9,756 nucleotides of DNA from Eggerthellaceae bacterium (GTDB taxonomy: Bacteria; Actinomycetota; Coriobacteriia; Coriobacteriales; Eggerthellaceae), in NCBI GenBank assembly GCA_003452695.1, contig DMNP01000099.1, positions 1 to 9,756 of the forward strand, written 5' to 3'. The position numbers were made by a program, and so were the translations under genes. Below are positions 6,769-9,756 of this stretch, piece after piece. The notes beneath the pieces were generated by a model. It did no database searches, was not told where the DNA came from, and was given only the letters and a program-made list of their open reading frames with translations. The number at the start of each line of letters is the position of its first letter. The first letter of the stretch is position 1.

Positions 6769-7112
6769 TGGCGCGCATGCTTGAAAGAGCCAGGGCCCTG
6801 ATGAGCGGCACACGCGGCACGCGCGGCGAGACGATAACCGAAGTGCTTGCGGCCATCGTCATAGGCGGTCTTGCTATCCTGTTGCTGGCCACGGCCATTT
6901 CGTCGGCGGTGAACATGAACACTCGCAGCCGCGAGGCTATGGATCGCTACTACGTGGCCAACAACAGCATTGCCGAAGTTGCGGCCGCTTCGGGTGCAAC
7001 GGGCACGGTGACGATAAGCGGCTCTGACTTCAGCGAAACGCACGATGTGGGCTACGCCGTGAACGACCAGGCCGATGGGACCCCCATCGTGTCCTACGAG
7101 CTGGAAGAATAG
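6768..7112 (+). CDS. GspI/PilV-like small prepilin with Glu at +1
   Basis: The product is 114 residues. The basic leader ends in R-G-T-R-G (Gly 20), and the mature start would be E-T-I-T-E-V-L-A-A, with Glu at both +1 and +5, followed by a hydrophobic helix to about residue 47. E-V-L-A-A resembles the L-x-E-V-L-[VA]-A start of GspI and PilV. A +1 Glu replaces the usual Phe or Met, although G-E-T-L-x-E starts are seen in Gram-positive pseudopilins. The soluble domain is only about 65 residues. ATG 6768 overlaps the previous TAA (TAATG), with a weak GGAAG ribosome site at 6754-6758, indicating coupled translation. It lies between GspK-like and GspJ-like genes, fitting the I-J-K tip trio known from type II secretion. 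Confidence 0.8.
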   Translation: MARMLERARALMSGTRGTRGETITEVLAAIVIGGLAILLLATAISSAVNMNTRSREAMDRYYVANNSIAEVAAASGATGTVTISGSDFSETHDVGYAVNDQADGTPIVSYELEE

Positions 7113-7118
7113 GGGTGG
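7111..7118 (+). promoter_or_regulatory. Ribosome binding site for the 7124 start
   Basis: AGGGGTGG begins inside the TAG of the preceding gene and lies about 5 to 8 bases before ATG 7124. It supports that ATG rather than the in-frame GTG codons at 7115 and 7118, which fall inside the site. Confidence 0.6.
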
Positions 7119-7123
7119 TGGAT

Positions 7124-7711
7124 ATGACGAACCCCATTCGCCCAGCTCTCGATTCCCAGCGCGGCTTCTCGCTTACCGAAATGCTGCTTGCCCTGGCGCT
7201 GTTCGTCATCCTTACGGGGATGGTTGCCATGGGCATTCCCGTGGCAACGCGAACGTATACGCGCGCCGTCGATGGCTCGAACGCGCAGACCCTGCTTTCA
7301 ACGGCCACCACGACATTGCGCGACGAGCTGAGCCTGGCGACTGGCACGATGGAAGTCGGGGATCAGCGCTATTACGAAGACGCCCTGGGCCAGTGGTGCC
7401 GGCTCGAAACGAAGGACGCAGGCACGACCGATGCCAGGATCGTGAAGCAAGTGTACAAAAGCGCGGAGGGCGGGAGCGGGCCCGATACGACCGCGATGGA
7501 TGGCGAAGCGGATTTGATAACTGCAGCCGCCATTACGGATTCGCTCGGCCTGTCGTTCGAGGGCGAGCTCGAATACGATTCTGCAAACGACCTGTTCCGC
7601 ATCCGTGGGTTGCAGGTGATCGGCCCGGGCGATGCATCCTTGGCCAGCATCCCCGACGAGGTCGGCGGCGTGTACGAGGTGAAGGCGGTCATGTTGGAGG
7701 AGAGAGCATGA
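7124..7711 (+). CDS. GspJ/PilW-like prepilin
   Basis: The product is 195 residues from ATG 7124. The prepilin motif is S-Q-R-G|F-S-L-T-E-M-L-L-A, with cleavage after Gly 14 and Glu at +5, and the hydrophobic helix runs to about residue 38. The mature protein would be 181 residues. The helix is followed by a T-L-L-S-T-A-T-T-T-L-R-D-E-L amphipathic part and a beta-rich globular domain (Y-Y-E-D, L-S-F-E-G-E-L-E-Y, F-R-I-R-G-L-Q-V, V-Y-E-V-K-A-V). F-S-L-T-E-x-L-x-A-L-x-L-F is typical of GspJ, PilW and ComGF-like minor pilins, and the domain size fits. It follows the GspI-like gene by 11 bases and overlaps the giant pilin by four bases (ATGA). It is inserted in the membrane, then cleaved by a prepilin peptidase not encoded here. 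Confidence 0.85.
   Translation: MTNPIRPALDSQRGFSLTEMLLALALFVILTGMVAMGIPVATRTYTRAVDGSNAQTLLSTATTTLRDELSLATGTMEVGDQRYYEDALGQWCRLETKDAGTTDARIVKQVYKSAEGGSGPDTTAMDGEADLITAAAITDSLGLSFEGELEYDSANDLFRIRGLQVIGPGDASLASIPDEVGGVYEVKAVMLEERA
7696..7704 (+). promoter_or_regulatory. Strong ribosome binding site for the giant pilin
   Basis: GGAGGAGAG lies inside the end of the preceding gene, with seven bases between GGAGG and ATG 7708. It is the best Shine-Dalgarno match in the cluster and fixes the 7708 start despite the long leader it implies. Confidence 0.75.
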
Positions 7712-9756
7712 ACGGAATGAAGCACGAGCGCATGCGCGCATCGCAGCGCGTTCCATTCCGGGTCGGGGCAGGCGCGGGTGCTGCCGCCGCTGCTGTCGGG
7801 CGCGAAGGGCGCAGTCGTCGCGGCTTCACGATGATGGAGCTGATAACGGTCATTGCCATTCTTGGCATCATGATGGCAATCGTCTTCGTGTCGGTATCGC
7901 GCATCCAAAAGGACATGCAACAGCTGGAACTGGACGGCACGGCCAAGGAGATATTCATAGCCGCGCAAAACCATCTGGCGACCGCCGAATCGCAGGGGCT
8001 CATCGATTCCAAGACCGAGTTCGGATCGCATGACAGCCGCGCGACCAAATCGAACGACGAGGAAACGAACAACTCGGACGATGTGTACTACTACGTTGTG
8101 AACAGCGCCAGCAAGCGCTACCTGAATTCCGCAACGAACGATTCCAAGACCAGCGTGCTGTACCAGATGCTGCCGTTCGGATCAATCGACGAGACGGTTC
8201 GGATGGGCGGCACCTACGTCATTCAGTACGACAGGGAAAGCGCCACAGTGCTTGGCGTGTTCTACGCCAACACGGCGCTCGGCGGCTTCCCGTTCAACCG
8301 GGCAGACGGCTTCGAGTTCCAGGACGACGACTATGCGCAGCTGTTCCCGGGTATGACCGGCCAGGCCCAGAAGTCCGCACGCCAGGATTATGCCAGCGCG
8401 AGCGGCGTCACGGTCATGGTGGGCTATTACGGCGGCGAAGACCGCGAATCGCTGAAGGGCGAGTCGTTGAACCAGCCCAGGCTGGAAATCTTGAACGGCG
8501 ATTGCCTGGTGGCGAAGATTGTCCTGCCCGACACGAGCTCTTCGTTCCTGAGGGATGAGGAGCCCACGATGAAGCTTCTCGTCTCGGGCGATACGAGCGG
8601 TGCGGAAAAGGATTTCACGCTTATCAACAAGGGCGATTACCTGACTGCCACGCAAGTGGACTACATTCAGGGCGGCGAAGAATCGGGTGACCAGGTGTTC
8701 TATGTGTATCTGGATGACGTAACCTGGAAGGGCGGCCACTTCAGCGAGCTGTTCGACGGCTTCATTCCAGGCGAAAACCTTACGCTTCAGGCCGTTGCCT
8801 TCAGCACGACGCGCCTGACGAATGTCGCGCGCAGCGCGAAGGGCCATTGCAACAGCCTGTTCGGGCAACTGATGCAATCGCAACCCGCAAGCTCAGACGA
8901 CCAGGCGGAAGGCGTGGCGTACGACAAGGCCACCGTGGCCAGCTTGCGGCACTTCGCCAACATGGACACCGACATCTCGGGCTACGACCCCGATGCCCAG
9001 GAATGGGCCGACAAGAGCACGGCCGTGCCCAAGGCCTTCGATCAGACGGTCGATTTGTCGTGGAGCACGTTCAGGGACAACGTCGTGCTCGAACCCAAGG
9101 AGCTGTTCGCCAGCGCATCCCTTTCGCTTGGCACGCAATCGGCGGATTCGCTGCTTGCGCAGGCGGTTGCCGAATCGGCCGAGCAGGTGCGCGTGTGCGC
9201 CGCGGGCGAGGACTACGTCGTCGACGAGGGCTCGTTCATGCCCGTTTCGCCGTCCACGTACAGCCTGACCTATAACGGCGGTTCGCATCGCATTTCCGAC
9301 GTGGTCGTGAAGATGTCTTCCAGCGGCGATGCAGGCTTGTTCGGCGCTTTGGACGACGACGTTGCAAGCGACCTTACGCTGCTGAATTTCCGGGTGTCCA
9401 CGCCTAATGGCAATGCGGGCGCGCTGGCGGCCAGCATGTCCGGCGCATCGCGTGCTTCGGGCGTGCTGGCATACAACGCCGCGGACGACGACCGGGAATA
9501 CGAAGTTGTCGCATCGGGCAATGCCGGCGGTTTGGTGGGCGAGCTGCATGCAGCCAGCATGGAGAACTGCGCGGCTTCGCTGTACGTGCGGTCGACGGGC
9601 GCATCTGCGGGCGGGCTGGTCGGCGTGGCCGACAATGCGGCTTCTGTTGGCGGCAGCTATGCCGGCGCCCATACGTACGAGCGCGCCTTCAGGGAAACGG
9701 CCGACAAGGAGGCCGGGCATTACAACGTGGACGCTTCCGGGAATGCCGGCGGCCTG
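7708..9756 (+). CDS. Giant prepilin with large ectodomain and GLUG-type repeats (3' end missing)
   Basis: The frame is open for 683 codons to the window edge. The N terminus has a 39-residue leader with a Gly/Ala tract (residues 20-31), then S-R-R-G|F-T-M-M-E-L-I-T-V-I-A with cleavage after Gly 39 and Glu at +5, and a hydrophobic helix to about residue 63. After the helix come a pilin-like part (A-K-E-I-F-I-A-A-Q-N-H) and a T-Y-V-I-Q-Y-D strand with V-L-G-V-F-Y-A. A beta-rich region follows with V-F-Y-V-Y-L-D-D-V-T-W near residue 330 and P-G-E-N-L-T-L-Q-A. From residue 540, GLUG-like motifs appear. The helix resembles GspH, FimT and ComGC, but those proteins are usually below 200 residues. 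So large a head is unlikely to pack along a filament shaft, which suggests a tip or sparse adhesive subunit; this is inference. The four-base ATGA overlap couples it to the upstream pilin. Confidence 0.9.
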   Translation, partial: MNGMKHERMRASQRVPFRVGAGAGAAAAAVGREGRSRRGFTMMELITVIAILGIMMAIVFVSVSRIQKDMQQLELDGTAKEIFIAAQNHLATAESQGLIDSKTEFGSHDSRATKSNDEETNNSDDVYYYVVNSASKRYLNSATNDSKTSVLYQMLPFGSIDETVRMGGTYVIQYDRESATVLGVFYANTALGGFPFNRADGFEFQDDDYAQLFPGMTGQAQKSARQDYASASGVTVMVGYYGGEDRESLKGESLNQPRLEILNGDCLVAKIVLPDTSSSFLRDEEPTMKLLVSGDTSGAEKDFTLINKGDYLTATQVDYIQGGEESGDQVFYVYLDDVTWKGGHFSELFDGFIPGENLTLQAVAFSTTRLTNVARSAKGHCNSLFGQLMQSQPASSDDQAEGVAYDKATVASLRHFANMDTDISGYDPDAQEWADKSTAVPKAFDQTVDLSWSTFRDNVVLEPKELFASASLSLGTQSADSLLAQAVAESAEQVRVCAAGEDYVVDEGSFMPVSPSTYSLTYNGGSHRISDVVVKMSSSGDAGLFGALDDDVASDLTLLNFRVSTPNGNAGALAASMSGASRASGVLAYNAADDDREYEVVASGNAGGLVGELHAASMENCAASLYVRSTGASAGGLVGVADNAASVGGSYAGAHTYERAFRETADKEAGHYNVDASGNAGGL
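9325..9756 (+). repeat. GLUG-type repeats in the giant pilin head
   Basis: Motifs are G-D-A-G-L-F-G-A-L (9325), G-N-A-G-A-L-A-A (9409), S-G-N-A-G-G-L-V-G-E-L (9514), G-A-S-A-G-G-L-V-G-V (about 9598) and G-N-A-G-G-L (9739, cut by the window). An opening A-G-L-F-G followed by G-G-L-V-G units at 25 to 50 residue spacing is the known arrangement of the GLUG motif of surface proteins, where it is thought to form beta-helix-like coils. M-E-N-C-A-A between units also fits (I-x-N-C in the consensus). Confidence 0.75.

Noticed and set aside
6768..7112. TadE-like or Flp pilin identity for the 114-residue protein
   Set aside because: The R-G-E-T-I-T-E-V-L start with Glu+5 and its position between GspK- and GspJ-like genes fit a GspI/PilV-like pseudopilin better, and no Tad genes are nearby.
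7115..7123. GTG 7115 or GTG 7118 as start of the GspJ-like gene
   Set aside because: They lie inside the AGGGGTGG ribosome site; ATG 7124 has correct spacing and gives a normal 14-residue leader.
8182..9720. Minus-strand frames at 8182-8883 and 8893-9720
   Set aside because: Both are antisense to the giant pilin, are rich in Arg, Ala, Gly and His, and show no recognisable motif.

Overview
The window looks like a surface-structure locus of a Gram-positive bacterium. I infer, without a search, a moderately to highly GC-rich gut actinobacterium of the Coriobacteriia/Eggerthellaceae type. The reasons are SpaA/CnaB-like and FctA-like domains in a giant exported protein, next to prepilin-like genes of the type IV pilus/type II secretion kind. 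All supported genes are on the + strand. I found no RNA gene, CRISPR array, insertion sequence, sortase gene or convincing promoter.

Positions 2-5806 are the 3' part (1934 codons) of one giant gene that starts upstream of the window. It encodes three right-handed beta-helix blocks of decreasing size: at least 17 GGG-type coils, then 5, then 3. Each block ends in a similar closing segment finishing in I-I/Y-W. The second and third blocks are each opened by a shared segment with a K-I-T-D..G-N-L-L-Y motif. An FctA-like pilin domain lies between blocks 2 and 3, and two SpaA/CnaB-like domains end the protein. No LPXTG motif, membrane segment or basic tail follows them. Within the first block the coils form a higher-order repeat of four coils.

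Positions 5807-5856 are a short intergenic spacer with a G/C-rich hairpin. Positions 5857-9756 are a tight run of four prepilin-like genes: a PilX/GspK-like one without Glu+5 (5857-6768), a GspI/PilV-like small pilin with Glu at +1 (6768-7112), a GspJ/PilW-like pilin (7124-7711), and a very large pilin with a canonical class III prepilin motif (7708 to past the window end). The ectodomain of the last one runs into GLUG-type repeats. Overlapping stop/start codons and short spacers indicate one operon with translational coupling.

A working model, which is inference: the four pseudopilins form the initiating or tip complex of a type IV-like filament. The GLUG pilin is an adhesive tip subunit. 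The unanchored beta-helix/SpaA giant may be a secreted or filament-associated adhesin encoded beside it. No assembly ATPase, platform protein or prepilin peptidase is visible, so the machinery must lie elsewhere.
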